Below, piece by piece: positions 39,994-49,552 of a DNA stretch of 64,000 bases (position 1 is its first letter; each line of letters begins with the position of its first letter). Position numbers and translations under genes: made by a program. Under the pieces are notes generated by a model. It was given only the letters and a program-made list of their open reading frames with translations. It did no database searches and was not told the origin of the DNA. The stretch is from CAWBJP01 sp044867425 (GTDB lineage Bacteria; Actinomycetota; Acidimicrobiia; IMCC26256; BP-133): NCBI GenBank assembly GCA_044867425.1, contig JBIOUX010000150.1, forward strand, positions 1-64,000, read 5' to 3'.

Positions 39994-41628
39994 TCAGGCG
40001 GAGGCGCGGGCGTCCTCCAGGAAGTCCTCGAGCTGGAAGGAGGCCATGGGCTTGGCCAGCAGGAACCCCTGGGCGGCGTCGCAGCGCCACTCCCGCAACA
40101 GCCCCAGCTGGTCCTCCTCCTCGACGCCTTCGGCCACCACCGTGAGCCCCAGCTCGTGGCCGAGGCGGATCACGGCCTTGACCACGGCCCGAGCCTCCAC
40201 CTCGTCGGCGATGTGCTCGATGAACGACCGGTCCAGCTTGAGCACGTCGATGGGGAAGCGCCGCAGGTAGGTGAGGGACGAATAGCCGATCCCGAAATCG
40301 TCGATGGAGATCACCGCCCCCAGTTCCTGGAGCCCGGTGAGGAGCGCGACGGTGCGATCCGTCTCGTCCAGCACCACTGACTCTGTGATCTCGATCCCGA
40401 AGCCGCCCGGCTGGATCCCCCAGCGGTCCAGGTTCGTGGCCACCGTCCGGAAGAAATCCGGGTCCCGGAACTGGCGGGCGGACACGTTCACCTGGATCGG
40501 CAGCCCGACCGATCCTCCGAACCGGCTGCGCAGCCGGGCCTGCTGGGTGGCCGCCTCCTCCAGCACCCATTCCCCTACGGGAACGATGAGCCCCGTTTCC
40601 TCGGCCAGGCCGATGAAGGCGCCGGGGGGGAGGAGACCCCGGGTCGGGTGCTCCCAGCGCAGCAGCGCCTCGATGCCGATCACCTGACCGTTGGCCAGGC
40701 TGAACAGGGGCTGGTAGTGGAGCCGGAGCTCGTCGCGGTCCGGGGCCTGGCGCAGGTCGGCCTCCAGGCCCAGGCGACCACGGCTGGCGTCGTCCATGGC
40801 CGGCGCGAAGGTGGTGGCGGTGGCCTTGCCCGCCCGCTTGGCGACGTACATGGCGACGTCGCCCCGGCGGATGAGCTCCGTCGCCTCCCCCGCCTCCGGG
40901 TCCACCGTCGCCAGGCCGATGCTGGCCGTGATCCTCACCTCGTGACCCAGGACCGAGAATGGCGTGGCGAAGCAGGCCAGCAGGCGCTGGGCCAGGCGCT
41001 CGGCCCCGGCCAGGCCGGTGCCTTCCAGGAGCACGGCGAACTCGTCTCCGCCCAGGCGGGCGACGGCGTCTTCCGCCCGCACGCTGGACACCAGCCGCTG
41101 GCCCACCGCCACCAGGAGGCGGTCGCCGGCCTCGTGGCCCAACTCGTTGTTGATGTTGCGGAAGTTGTCGAGGTCGAGGATGAGCAGGGTGCCGGCACCG
41201 CCGTGGCGGGCCAGCCGGGCCACCATCCGCTGGACGAGGGTGGTGAAGTGCTCCCGGTTGGGGAACCCGGTGAGCCCGTCGCGCAGGGTGCGGTGGGCGA
41301 GACGCTCCTCCTGTTCCGCCTGCAACGTCCGCCGGGTCAGCTCGAGGCCGGTGCGCAGCTCGATGAGCTCGGGCGGAAGCCTGGGACTGGTCGGCGGCAG
41401 CGGACGGTCGAGTTCACCCCGGCCCCAGCCGGCGACAGCCTCGGTGAGCTGCCGCAGCCAGTGGCGACCCTCATCCTTCCGTGGATCATGACGGGAGGTG
41501 TGGACCACTTCTCCTCCGGCGATGGGAGTATCTGCAAACGCTACCCAACGGACGTCGTCAAATTCACCAACTGTTGGGTTGGAATTTGCGCGGTTGCCGG
41601 TCGGACGACCATCTGTAATGCTGATCAT
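39994..41628 (-). CDS. GGDEF-EAL protein (c-di-GMP turnover)
   Basis: 544 residues if it starts at ATG 41628, which avoids overlap with the divergent HTH gene. The N-terminal 100 residues are helical without a recognised domain. GGDEF at about residues 120-270 has intact RLGGDEFAVLL. The EAL domain at about 285-540 has IEALLRW, NVSARQF, EITES, DDFGIGYSS, KLDRSFI and EGVE. No membrane helices, so cytoplasmic. Both activities appear possible. No clear operon partners. Confidence 0.9.
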   Translation of the reverse strand: MISITDGRPTGNRANSNPTVGEFDDVRWVAFADTPIAGGEVVHTSRHDPRKDEGRHWLRQLTEAVAGWGRGELDRPLPPTSPRLPPELIELRTGLELTRRTLQAEQEERLAHRTLRDGLTGFPNREHFTTLVQRMVARLARHGGAGTLLILDLDNFRNINNELGHEAGDRLLVAVGQRLVSSVRAEDAVARLGGDEFAVLLEGTGLAGAERLAQRLLACFATPFSVLGHEVRITASIGLATVDPEAGEATELIRRGDVAMYVAKRAGKATATTFAPAMDDASRGRLGLEADLRQAPDRDELRLHYQPLFSLANGQVIGIEALLRWEHPTRGLLPPGAFIGLAEETGLIVPVGEWVLEEAATQQARLRSRFGGSVGLPIQVNVSARQFRDPDFFRTVATNLDRWGIQPGGFGIEITESVVLDETDRTVALLTGLQELGAVISIDDFGIGYSSLTYLRRFPIDVLKLDRSFIEHIADEVEARAVVKAVIRLGHELGLTVVAEGVEEEDQLGLLREWRCDAAQGFLLAKPMASFQLEDFLEDARASA

Positions 41629-41687
41629 CGCAGCAGTGTCAATGATAATCCCGGCCCCCTGGCTCGGCCGTCCGGAGTGGAATCGAC

Positions 41688-42146
41688 GTGGCAAAGCGAG
41701 CAGGATTTCGCATCGTCGAGGCGGTGCAGCGTCAACCGCTCCAGGGGGGAGGGGGCGTGGCTGCCACAGGGATCTCGGCGGAGAAGCGCCAGCGCTTTGG
41801 CGCCGCGCTCCGCCGGCATCTGAAGCTCTGGGGGCTGAGCCAGGCCGCTCTGGCCGAGCGCATGGGCACGGCCCAGAGCGCGGTGAGCGCCTGGGCCAGC
41901 GGGAAGTCGGCCCCCAGCCCGGAGCGGGTCTTCGAGCTGGAGCGGATCTTCGAGCTCTCGCCCGGCACCCTGGCCGGGCTCCTCCAGTACCGGGCTCCGG
42001 AGGAGCAGGAGCACCGGTGCGACATCGTCAAGGCCATCGAGGAGAACGAGAGCCTGAGCCGGGCTCACAAGGAGCTGATGCTGACCATGTACGCCAGCCT
42101 GATCGAGCTCGACGCCGGCCGCCGGGGCCGCGGGCCGGCTCGGTGA
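41688..42146 (+). CDS. Cro/C1-type helix-turn-helix protein
   Basis: 152 residues from GTG 41688; GTG 41757, after the purine run GGGGGAGGGGGC, is an alternative that would remove 23 unstructured residues. A lambda-repressor-type HTH is clear: LRRHLKLWGLSQAALAERMG, then TAQSAVSAWASGKSAPSPER. The C-terminal half is a charged helical region (CDIVKAIEENESLSRAHKEL). It is a probable DNA-binding regulator, starting 60 bases from the divergent GGDEF-EAL gene, which it may control. No operator was identified. Confidence 0.8.
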   Translation: MAKRAGFRIVEAVQRQPLQGGGGVAATGISAEKRQRFGAALRRHLKLWGLSQAALAERMGTAQSAVSAWASGKSAPSPERVFELERIFELSPGTLAGLLQYRAPEEQEHRCDIVKAIEENESLSRAHKELMLTMYASLIELDAGRRGRGPAR

Positions 42147-42171
42147 CCGCCGGCTCCCCGGTCTTCTCCCG

Positions 42172-42462
42172 CTAAGCGTCCGGCGCGTCGGTGACGGCCT
42201 GCGCCCGCAAGGCGTCGAGCTGCCGGCCGAGGTCGGTCTGGGCCTCGAGCAGCTGCACGTCGGTCTGGGCGACCGTGGCGATGAGTTGACCGCAGAACTG
42301 GAGATGGTGGTCCCACATCTGCTCGTTGAGCTCCACCAGACGGTCGATGCGCTCCAGGATGTGGGTCTGTTGCGCCGCCAGATCGGCTAAGACCGCCCCC
42401 AGCCGTTCGACGTCACCGCCCACGTCTCCGCCGACTGAACCGGAACTGCGCCGCACGCTCAT
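42172..42462 (-). CDS. Small coiled-coil protein
   Basis: 96 residues from ATG 42462, preceded by GGGGAGG at a seven-base spacing; an upstream ATG at 42513 has no such site. A Gly/Ser N-terminus is followed by heptad-type helices (VERLGAVLADLAAQQTHILE, RIDRLVELNEQMWDHHLQF, LLEAQTDLGRQLDALRAQA). No signal or membrane segment. Not recognised. It converges on the HTH gene with a 25-base gap. Confidence 0.6.
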   Translation of the reverse strand: MSVRRSSGSVGGDVGGDVERLGAVLADLAAQQTHILERIDRLVELNEQMWDHHLQFCGQLIATVAQTDVQLLEAQTDLGRQLDALRAQAVTDAPDA

Positions 42463-42566
42463 TTGAGACCTCCCCATCGCACTAGCGCGGTCCGACCCTA
42501 GCGGTTTCATCATCGGTTGAACATGGGGTCCGAGTGTACGGTGGCCGAGGAAAAGGAGGAAGGCCG

Positions 42567-43076
42567 ATGACGATCCTGGCGGCCATCGATGCCATCCGCA
42601 CGAAGCTGGAGGAAGAGCCCCACCGGGCCGTCGTCCGGCTGGGGGCCGAGGCCCGGCTGGAGGAGGGGACGGCGGTGGCCGTCCAGGCCCGCGCCCACGC
42701 CCTCGCCGTCGACGAGCCGGTGTCCGTCGGCGGGACCAATACGGGACCCAGCCCGGTCCAGCTGGTCCTCGCCTCCCTGGCCTCGTGCCAGGCCCTCAGC
42801 TACCGCTACTGGTCCGAGCTCCTGGGGATCCGCCTCGACGCCCTCACGGTGAAGGCGGAGGGCGACGTGGACCAGCGAGGGTTCCTCGGCTTCGCCGACG
42901 GTGTCCCCGCCGGCACCACCGCCGTCCGGGTCACCGTCACCGTGGAGGGTCCGGAGACGCCCGAGCGCTACGAGGAGCTGCGCCGGTCGGTTGACGCCCA
43001 CTGCCCCGTCCTCGACGTCTTCACCACCGCGCTTTCCGTCGAGCGCCACCTGGAGGTCGGCGGGCCGCCGGCCTAG
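42567..43076 (+). CDS. OsmC/Ohr-family protein
   Basis: 169 residues from ATG 42567, seven bases after AAAAGGAGGA. It has the OsmC fold: VDEPVSVGGTNTGPSPVQL, then LASCQALSYRYW with the first reactive Cys, and VDAHCPVLDVF with the second Cys. Family members reduce organic hydroperoxides with a Cys pair. This one is closer to the general OsmC group than to OhrA. Its stop overlaps the convergent PhoH gene by four bases. Confidence 0.85.
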   Translation: MTILAAIDAIRTKLEEEPHRAVVRLGAEARLEEGTAVAVQARAHALAVDEPVSVGGTNTGPSPVQLVLASLASCQALSYRYWSELLGIRLDALTVKAEGDVDQRGFLGFADGVPAGTTAVRVTVTVEGPETPERYEELRRSVDAHCPVLDVFTTALSVERHLEVGGPPA

Positions 43077-44446
43077 AGCAGGTCGGCGGCCAGGTCGGCC
43101 ACCCGGGAGCGCTCCCCCTTGGTCAGGGTGACAGCCCCGAAGCACTCCTGGCCGGCGAAGGCCTCCATGAGCACGGCCAGCGCGTTGTTGTGGGCCGACA
43201 CGTAGGGCGTGTCGATCTGGGCCAGGTCGCCGGTGAAGACGATCTTGGTGCCCTCCGCCACCCGGGTGAGCAGCGTCTTGAGGGTGGGGACCTCGAGGTT
43301 CTGGGCCTCGTCGACGATCACGAACTGGTTCTGGAGAGACCGGCCCCGCAGGAAGGTGACGGCCTCGAGGGACAGCCGGCCCTGGGCCACCATCTCGTCG
43401 ACCACGTGGCGGGCGTCGGAGTAGGAGCGGTGCTCGGTGAGGGCGGTCACGTTGTCGAGGATGGGAGCCATCCAGGGCGAGAGCTTCTCCTCCAGGCCGC
43501 CGGGGAGGAAGCCGAGCTCGGCTTTGCCGTGGGCCACCACCGGCCGGTAGATGGCGAGCTGGTCGTAGCGGGGCCGGCGGTCGGGCCCCGGCTCCATGAC
43601 CTGGTCGAGGCCGGCGGCCAGGGCCAGGATGGTCTTGCCCGTCCCGGCCAGGCCGGAGAGGGCGACCACCGACACGTCGGGGTCCATGAGCAGGTCGAGG
43701 GCGAAGATCTGCTCCTTGGAGCGGGCGTTGAGGCCCCACACCTGGCGGCGGCGCTCCACGAGGTGGAGTGAGCCCCGGAACACCCGGGCCAGGGCCGAGG
43801 ACGACCCGGCGACGAGGACGACGTACTCGTTGGTGACCATGCCGTCGAAGGCGGCCGGGATCGGCGCCGAGCCGGCGGCGTAGAGGGCGTCGATCAGGCT
43901 CCGGTCCGCCTCGACCCGGTGCCAGCCCCGCACCCCGAGGGCGTCCTGGCCCCGGCGGGTGCGGTGGTAGTCCTCGGCGGTGAGGCCGAGCTGGGAGGCT
44001 TTGATGCGCAGGGCGGCGTCGGCCGAGACGACCTTGATCCGGGCCCCGCCCGCCTCGGCCAGGCCGAGGGCGGCGGCCAGGATGCGGTTGTCGCCCGAGG
44101 TCGGATCGAGGCCGATGCCGGCCACCCGGTCGAGGAGCAGCCCGTTGATCTCCACCCGCACCGTGCCGCCGGTGGGCAGGGCGACGGGGTCGCGGAAGTC
44201 GCCGCCGCCCTCCACCCGGAGACGCTCGAGGTCCCGGACCACGGCCCGGGCCGCCCGGCCGACGTCGTCGAGCCGGCTCTTGTGCCCGTCGAGCTCCTCG
44301 ATGACGGTGAGGGGGAGGACGATGTCGGCGTCCCCGAAGGCGTAGAGCGAATCGGGGTCGGCGAGCAGGACGCAGGTGTCGAGTACCACGGTCGTCGCCA
44401 CACCCCCCTCCCGCTGCTCGGGGTGGTGCGGCATCAGCGTGGTCAC
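43073..44446 (-). CDS. PIN-PhoH2 fusion (ribonuclease-ATPase)
   Basis: 457 residues from GTG 44446, preceded by GGGAGGAA. The N-terminal PIN domain (about residues 18-150) has VVLDTCVLLADPDS with the first acidic residue, IEELDGHK and SGDNRILAAAL with a late Asp. The C-terminal PhoH domain has Walker A GLAGTGKTI and Walker B NQFVIVDEAQN, then TGDLAQIDTPY. PIN-PhoH2 proteins of actinobacteria have been described as RNA-unwinding ribonucleases, with the PIN part cutting RNA. Cytoplasmic. Confidence 0.92.
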   Translation of the reverse strand: MTTLMPHHPEQREGGVATTVVLDTCVLLADPDSLYAFGDADIVLPLTVIEELDGHKSRLDDVGRAARAVVRDLERLRVEGGGDFRDPVALPTGGTVRVEINGLLLDRVAGIGLDPTSGDNRILAAALGLAEAGGARIKVVSADAALRIKASQLGLTAEDYHRTRRGQDALGVRGWHRVEADRSLIDALYAAGSAPIPAAFDGMVTNEYVVLVAGSSSALARVFRGSLHLVERRRQVWGLNARSKEQIFALDLLMDPDVSVVALSGLAGTGKTILALAAGLDQVMEPGPDRRPRYDQLAIYRPVVAHGKAELGFLPGGLEEKLSPWMAPILDNVTALTEHRSYSDARHVVDEMVAQGRLSLEAVTFLRGRSLQNQFVIVDEAQNLEVPTLKTLLTRVAEGTKIVFTGDLAQIDTPYVSAHNNALAVLMEAFAGQECFGAVTLTKGERSRVADLAADLL

Positions 44447-44609
44447 GTGTTCCTCCCGGCGGGAGCGGTCCCTTCACCCGTTCATTTCGACGCCGGAGCC
44501 ACCCGACGCCTGCGGCTCCGGGCAAAACGACTCCGGTGCAAATGACGCATAGCGAGGGTAGGTGCTGGGGGCACCGGGGACGTGGATGGTCCCGGGTCCG
44601 GGCTGCCGG

Positions 44610-46136
44610 CTAGGCGAGGCCGGCCAGGACGGCGACCACCCGCTCCTGGAGGGCCTTGGCCGTGGCCCAGTTGAAGTTGCCGTTCACCACCAGGGCGAAC
44701 CGGCGGGCCGGCGTGCCGTCCAGCCGGCCGACCAGGGCGGCCGCCCCGCTGATCCAGCCCGTCTTGGCCGCCAGCCGGCCCTCGATGGGGGTGCCGACGA
44801 AGCGGGTGGCCAGTGTGCCCGTGCGGCCGGCGACGGCCAGCCCTTCGGCCACGGCGCCGAGCTCGGGCCGGGACGACAGGACCAGGGCGCCGAGCAGGGC
44901 CCCGCAGGTGGAGCGGTTCCCGAGGTCGAGGCCGGAGCCGTCGTTGAGGTGGACCCCCTCGGTGCCCACCCCGGCCCGGGTCATCTCGTCCACCACCCGG
45001 GCCGCCCCGCCGGCGGTGCTCCCCGCCCCGCCGGTCTGGCGGTCGAGCTCCCGGAGGAGCATCTCGGCGGCGTAGTTGTCGCTGGTCCGGAGCATGGCGG
45101 CCACGACGGTGGCCAGGGGGGCGGAGCGGACGGAGGCCACCACCACGGCGCCGGCCGGCGCCGTCCGGCTGCCGTCGGGCGGCGGGCCGGGCGGGGCCGC
45201 CGCCATCCCCCGCTCGTTCAGCATGGCGGTGAGGGCGCCGGTGGCGGCCGCCGCCGGGTCGGGGGACACCGCCTGGGACGGGCCCCAGGAGGCCAGACCC
45301 TCGTTGACGGTGAGGGCGCCGAGCGAACCCACCTCCGCTTCCCGCACGTAGGAGGGCTTCCACGTCGGCACCGACCGCTGGGTGTCATGGCGGGATTCGT
45401 CGGGGTGGAGGCCGGCGGGGATGTCCCGGACCCCGGCGGCGACCAGGGCGTCGGCGAGGCTGGTCAACGGGGTCAGGGGCAGGCTGACCAGGCGGGGCTT
45501 GGAGGCGGCGTAGGCCATGTAGTCGGGGGTGGCCAGGTAGGGGTCGCCGGCGCCGACCAGCCAGGCGTCCTCCAGCCGGCCGTCGCCGCCGGGTGGGGCG
45601 GGGGCCACGACCTGGGTCTCGAAGCGGAAGTCGGGGCCCAGGCGGGCGAGCAGGGCGATGCCCACCATGAGCTTCTGGCTGGAGGCGGGCACGAACGGCG
45701 TGACCGGGTTGCGCTCGAAGATGACGACCCCGTCCTCCTCCACGACCAGGCAGCCGGGAGTCCCGGCCAGCGCCCGCTCCAGGCGGGCGTCGAAGGGCAG
45801 CGGGGCGGCGGGCGGGGCCGCCGGCGCCGGAGCGGGGGGTGCGGTCGCCGGCGGCGGGGGCGGGGCGGCGGCGGTGGTGGCGGTGGTGGCCACGACCTCG
45901 ACGGCTGCCGGAGCGGTGACGGGCGGCGCCGCGGTGGTGGCCGTGGTGGCGGGCACGACCGGCGTGGCCGAGGCCGCGATCCGGGCCGGCTTGGCCTTTG
46001 ACCATGGCGCGACGCCCACCAGGGCGCCGGCGGCCAGCGACAGGATGGCGAGGCCGCCGACCAGTCCCCGGCGGTTCTGCCGGGGACGCTCAGGCGGCAG
46101 GGACGGCAGAGTGGGCGGCCCCAGCTCCGGTTCCAT
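44610..46136 (-). CDS. D-alanyl-D-alanine carboxypeptidase/endopeptidase, S13 (PBP4) family
   Basis: 508 residues. A short cytoplasmic N-terminus, one signal-anchor helix (GLVGGLAILSLAAGALVG) and a 60-residue Ala/Pro/Thr linker precede the penicillin-binding domain. All three active-site motifs are visible: S152-S-Q-K155 in PASSQKLM, SDN in RTSDNYAAEMLL, and KTG in AAKTGWISG. It trims or cuts peptidoglycan peptides outside the membrane. The start at 46136 lies inside the 3' end of the next gene upstream (47-bp overlap), so a later start may be used. Confidence 0.9.
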   Translation of the reverse strand: MEPELGPPTLPSLPPERPRQNRRGLVGGLAILSLAAGALVGVAPWSKAKPARIAASATPVVPATTATTAAPPVTAPAAVEVVATTATTAAAPPPPPATAPPAPAPAAPPAAPLPFDARLERALAGTPGCLVVEEDGVVIFERNPVTPFVPASSQKLMVGIALLARLGPDFRFETQVVAPAPPGGDGRLEDAWLVGAGDPYLATPDYMAYAASKPRLVSLPLTPLTSLADALVAAGVRDIPAGLHPDESRHDTQRSVPTWKPSYVREAEVGSLGALTVNEGLASWGPSQAVSPDPAAAATGALTAMLNERGMAAAPPGPPPDGSRTAPAGAVVVASVRSAPLATVVAAMLRTSDNYAAEMLLRELDRQTGGAGSTAGGAARVVDEMTRAGVGTEGVHLNDGSGLDLGNRSTCGALLGALVLSSRPELGAVAEGLAVAGRTGTLATRFVGTPIEGRLAAKTGWISGAAALVGRLDGTPARRFALVVNGNFNWATAKALQERVVAVLAGLA

Positions 46137-46410
46137 ACAACGAAAATACGTGATGGCGGGGCTCGAGGCGCGGCACAGCTCCTACTTTTTCCCGGTCGAT
46201 CAGACCGTGGCCCGGGCGCTGAGGCACCCCCACCCGACCGGTGATGTCCTCCAGGGTCTCCTTGTCCTCTGCGATCTCGGCCGCCGTCTTCATCAGGAAG
46301 TTCCCCAGGTCGGTGCCGGCGTTCTCCCTGGCCAGGTGCTCGATCAGCTCGATCGCGCCCACGGCGCCGGCCGGGTGGTCGTTGAGGTAAACCGCGAGCG
46401 GGTTCGACAT
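46090..46410 (-). CDS. Small helical protein of unknown function
   Basis: 106 residues from ATG 46410, with GAGGAGG seven bases upstream. MSNPLAVYLNDHPAGAVGAI, then ELIEHLARENAGTDLGNFLM and TAAEIAEDKETLEDITGRVG predict a compact helical bundle. Similar short proteins beginning PLxxYLxDHLAGAxxAIEL are known as hypotheticals and may be ferritin-like bundles. The last 30 residues are less ordered and overlap the carboxypeptidase gene. Confidence 0.65.
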   Translation of the reverse strand: MSNPLAVYLNDHPAGAVGAIELIEHLARENAGTDLGNFLMKTAAEIAEDKETLEDITGRVGVPQRPGHGLIDREKVGAVPRLEPRHHVFSLYGTGAGAAHSAVPAA

Positions 46411-46510
46411 GGTGCCCTCCTCGTCATGGTCCAGCTCTTGCCATGAGAGTTGGTTGCCCGCCCGCGCACGGGTGCGAAACGGTGAGGCTGGGGCCTGGAG
46501 CACAGGCCGG

Positions 46511-47782
46511 CTAGCCGCTCCGGCCAGTGCCCGGTTCGGCCGCACCGACCAGGCACACGGTGTTGCCGAAGACCTCTTCCCCCCGGGCCATGGCCTCGTG
46601 GGCGGCGGGGATCTCACTGAAGGGGCGGACCTTGCCCAGACAGGGGTCGATGTCCCCCTGGCGGACGAGGTCGTTGTACTGGTTGGCCTGCTCGTCGTTG
46701 GTGCCGTGCGAACCCTGGAGGCGCTTCTGGCGCGTCCAGTGGTAGCGCAGGTCGACAACGGCGTCGTAGCCGGTGGTGCCGGCGCAGATCACCACCATCC
46801 CGCCGGTGGCGCACAGGTAGATGCTGGTCGGAATGGTGTCCTGGCCGGGATGCTCGAAGACGATGGCCGGGTCCCGCCGGGCGCCGAGGATCTCCGAGAC
46901 CTTCTTCCCGAAGGCCCGGGCGCCGGTGCTCCACTCCTTCTGGCCGGCGGCGTCGTCCACCCGGGGCGGGATGCCCCAGTGGCTGTAGTCCCGGCGGTTG
47001 ATCCAGCCCACCGCCCCCAGCTTCTGGGCGTACTGGCCTCGTTCCTCGTCGGACACGACGGCCACCGCCTGGGCGCCGGCGTGGCGGGCCAGCTGGATGG
47101 CCTGCGACCCGAGTCCGCCGGAACCGCCCCACACCAGCACCACGTCGTCGGGGCCGACGACGTTGGGCGCCCAGCCGTGGAGCATGCGGTAGGCGGTCGT
47201 CCCCACCAGTGTGGGTGCCGCCGCCTCCTCCCAGGTGAGGTGGTCGGCCTTGGGCATCACCTGGTGCGCCTGGGCCCGGCTGAACTGGCCGAAGGAGCCG
47301 TAGTTGGTGTCGTAGCCCCAGATCCGGGCCGATGGGGCCAGCATCGGGTCCTTGCCCGCCTGCACCCACGGATCCTCCGGCGACCACCAGCCATGGTGGA
47401 CCACGACGTGGTCGCCGATGCTGACGTTGGACACGTTGTCGCCCACGGCGTCGACGACCCCCGACAGGTCGCTCCCACCCACGTGGAAGTCCTCCGGTTC
47501 GCCCGCCTTCTGGCGGACGGCGACCTGGTCGACGGGGTAGCCCCGGGCGGCCCACACGTTGTTGTAGTTGATCCCCGCTGCCATCACGGAGATGAGCACC
47601 TCGTCGGGCCCGATGGGGGGCACGTCGACGACCTCGACCTCGAAGGCACCGGCCGGCTCGCCGTAGCGGGACGGGCGCACCACCTGGGCGTGCATCTTCC
47701 GGGGGACCTGGCCCACCGGGGGAACCGAACCGACGGGAAGGGGGTCGGCGTCGCTGTTCACCGGAGATCGACGATCTGTCAT
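46511..47782 (-). CDS. ccr: Crotonyl-CoA carboxylase/reductase
   Basis: 423 residues. A zinc-free medium-chain dehydrogenase fold: GINYNNVWAARGYPVD, FHVGGSDLSGVVDAVGD, HHGWWSPEDPW, GYDTNYGSFGQF, and the nucleotide-binding motif VWGGSGGLGSQAIQLA. These long insertions and the HGTNDEQANQYNDLV segment are typical of Ccr. Ccr converts crotonyl-CoA, CO2 and NADPH to ethylmalonyl-CoA, the key step of the ethylmalonyl-CoA pathway, and also supplies extender units. No other genes of the pathway are in the window. Confidence 0.93.
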   Translation of the reverse strand: MTDRRSPVNSDADPLPVGSVPPVGQVPRKMHAQVVRPSRYGEPAGAFEVEVVDVPPIGPDEVLISVMAAGINYNNVWAARGYPVDQVAVRQKAGEPEDFHVGGSDLSGVVDAVGDNVSNVSIGDHVVVHHGWWSPEDPWVQAGKDPMLAPSARIWGYDTNYGSFGQFSRAQAHQVMPKADHLTWEEAAAPTLVGTTAYRMLHGWAPNVVGPDDVVLVWGGSGGLGSQAIQLARHAGAQAVAVVSDEERGQYAQKLGAVGWINRRDYSHWGIPPRVDDAAGQKEWSTGARAFGKKVSEILGARRDPAIVFEHPGQDTIPTSIYLCATGGMVVICAGTTGYDAVVDLRYHWTRQKRLQGSHGTNDEQANQYNDLVRQGDIDPCLGKVRPFSEIPAAHEAMARGEEVFGNTVCLVGAAEPGTGRSG

Positions 47783-47812
47783 GGCTACGGCCTACAACCA
47801 TCGAAAGATGCT

Positions 47813-47843
47813 CGCAAACTGGCGGGGAACCCGCCGGTTTGCG
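47813..47843 (-). terminator. Hairpin between the M3 peptidase and ccr genes
   Basis: CGCAAACTGGCGGG (47813-47826), loop GAA, CCCGCCGGTTTGCG (47830-47843): a 14-bp stem with one G-T pairing. It starts 20 bases after the peptidase stop and ends 30 bases before the ccr ATG on the minus strand. It may end the peptidase transcript or lie in the ccr leader. The sequence differs from dispersed copies A-C. Confidence 0.5.
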
Positions 47844-47863
47844 CAGGGGGCCGGTTCAGGCCC

Positions 47864-49552
47864 TCAGGCGCCCAGGGCGATGCGGGCCTGGCCGACGACC
47901 TCGGTCAGGCAGCCGTCGTCGAAGGGGCTGGTGAGGCCGGCGGAGCGGACCAGCTCCTGGAACGGCGCCCCGCCGCCCCGCTCGCAGAGGGCGACGAAGC
48001 TGCGCATGGCCTCGTCGCGGTCGCGTTCGGCCCGCACCCAGAACTGGAGGGCGCACGTCTGAGCCAGGACGTAGTCGATGTAATAGAAGGGGGCCAGGTA
48101 GATGTGGCGCTGCTGCTGCCACCGTCCGCCCTTGGCCGGATAGGCCAGGTCGCCCCAGTCCCGCCACGGCAGGTAGGTCCGCTCCATCGTGCGCCACAGG
48201 TCGTGACGCTCGGCCGGGGTGAGGTCGGGCCGGGCATAGATCTCGTGCTGGAAGTGGTCGACGGCCGTGCCGTAGGGGAGGAAGAGGATGGCCTCGGTGA
48301 GATGGGTGCGGCGGAAGCGCCCGGCGTCGGGGCCGAAGAAGCGCTCCATGTGCGGCCCGGTCAGGAACTCGAGGCTCATGGAGTGGACCTCGGCCGACTC
48401 GTAGGTGGGCCACAGGTAGTCGGAGAGGGGCAGGGCCCGGCTCTTGTAGCTCTGGAAGGCGTGGCCCATCTCGTGGCTGAAGACCTCGACGTCGCCCTTG
48501 GTGCCGTTGAAGTTGGCGTAGACGAAGGGCATGCCGTGGGTCGGGAAGCTGGTGCAGAACCCCCCGCCCGCCTTGCCCTTGCGGTCGGCGAGGTCGAGGA
48601 AGCCCCCTTCGTCCATGCGCCGGAAAAAGGGGCCGAGCTCGCCCATGGCGTCGAACATCTCCTGGGCCCGGGCCAGCATCCAGTCGTGGTCGCCCCCCGG
48701 GGCGGGGCTGGGCAGGCGGTCGTGGACGTACTCGTCCCAGGCGTAGAGGCGCTCGAGGCCGAGAGCGGCGGCCTGGCGCCGGCGGAGCTCTTCGGCCAGG
48801 GGGACGACGTGGTCCCGCACGGCGGCCCGGAGGCGCTCGACGTCGGACCGGGCGTAGTCGACCCGGCACATCCGCTGGTAGCCGAGACCGACGAAGTCGT
48901 CGAAGCCCAGTTGCCTGGCCATCGACGTGCGCAGCTGCACCAGGTCGTCGTAGATCCGGTCGAGGACCTCGCCGTTGGCCGCGAACCATTCCCACGTCAC
49001 CACTTCGGCGCCGTGGCGGACGTCGGCCTCGGCGCTCTGGCGGTGCTTCTGGATGGAGGAGAGGTTGAGCTGCTCGCCGGCGAAGGTCAGCTCGGCCGAG
49101 GCCAGCAGCTCGGTGTACTCGGCACCCAGCGCCGACTCCCGGGCCAGGTCGGCCTTGATGGCGGGATCGAAGGCGAGCACGTCGGATTCCCACAGGGCGA
49201 AGGCCTGGGCGCCGAGGGCCTTCTCCAACTGGGGTCGCAGCGGGTGCGCCAGCAGGGCCCGCTTCATCGAGACCTCGAGCTCGGTCCAGCGCGGCTCGGC
49301 CTCGTCCCAGGCCTGGCGGACCGCCTTGCGTTCGGCGTCGGTGGTGTCCTGGTTGAAGCGCAGGTGGACGAGCGAGGCGTACGTTCCCACCTCGCGCCGC
49401 AGCGCGTCCCAGTCCCGCACCGAGGCCAGGCATTCCTCCTCCGTCTGGCCGCCGTTGAGGCTCTCCTGCAGGGCGGCGACGCGTGCCGCCAGGGCCTCGA
49501 GGTCGGGGGTGGGGGCCGACACGTCGTTGAACTTGATCTCTGTGGAAGGCAT
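47864..49552 (-). CDS. M3-family oligoendopeptidase (PepF-like)
   Basis: 562 residues from ATG 49552 (MPSTEIKFNDVSAPTPDLEA); an upstream in-frame start adds an implausible Arg-rich stretch. It is a helical zinc metallopeptidase with VFSHEMGHAFQSYKSR, where HEMGH provides the zinc ligands and catalytic Glu, and a downstream Glu ligand in WPTYESAEVHSMSLEF. TSFPTHGMPFVYANFNG and IYLAPFYYIDYVLA fit the M3B group. Cytoplasmic; it probably degrades short peptides. Confidence 0.9.
   Translation of the reverse strand: MPSTEIKFNDVSAPTPDLEALAARVAALQESLNGGQTEEECLASVRDWDALRREVGTYASLVHLRFNQDTTDAERKAVRQAWDEAEPRWTELEVSMKRALLAHPLRPQLEKALGAQAFALWESDVLAFDPAIKADLARESALGAEYTELLASAELTFAGEQLNLSSIQKHRQSAEADVRHGAEVVTWEWFAANGEVLDRIYDDLVQLRTSMARQLGFDDFVGLGYQRMCRVDYARSDVERLRAAVRDHVVPLAEELRRRQAAALGLERLYAWDEYVHDRLPSPAPGGDHDWMLARAQEMFDAMGELGPFFRRMDEGGFLDLADRKGKAGGGFCTSFPTHGMPFVYANFNGTKGDVEVFSHEMGHAFQSYKSRALPLSDYLWPTYESAEVHSMSLEFLTGPHMERFFGPDAGRFRRTHLTEAILFLPYGTAVDHFQHEIYARPDLTPAERHDLWRTMERTYLPWRDWGDLAYPAKGGRWQQQRHIYLAPFYYIDYVLAQTCALQFWVRAERDRDEAMRSFVALCERGGGAPFQELVRSAGLTSPFDDGCLTEVVGQARIALGA

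Noticed and set aside
47813..47843. Fourth copy of the dispersed palindrome
   Set aside because: It is a strong hairpin, but the arms (CGCAAACTGGCGGG) do not share the CGCGTTAACGAAACCCGG core, so it is treated as a separate hairpin.
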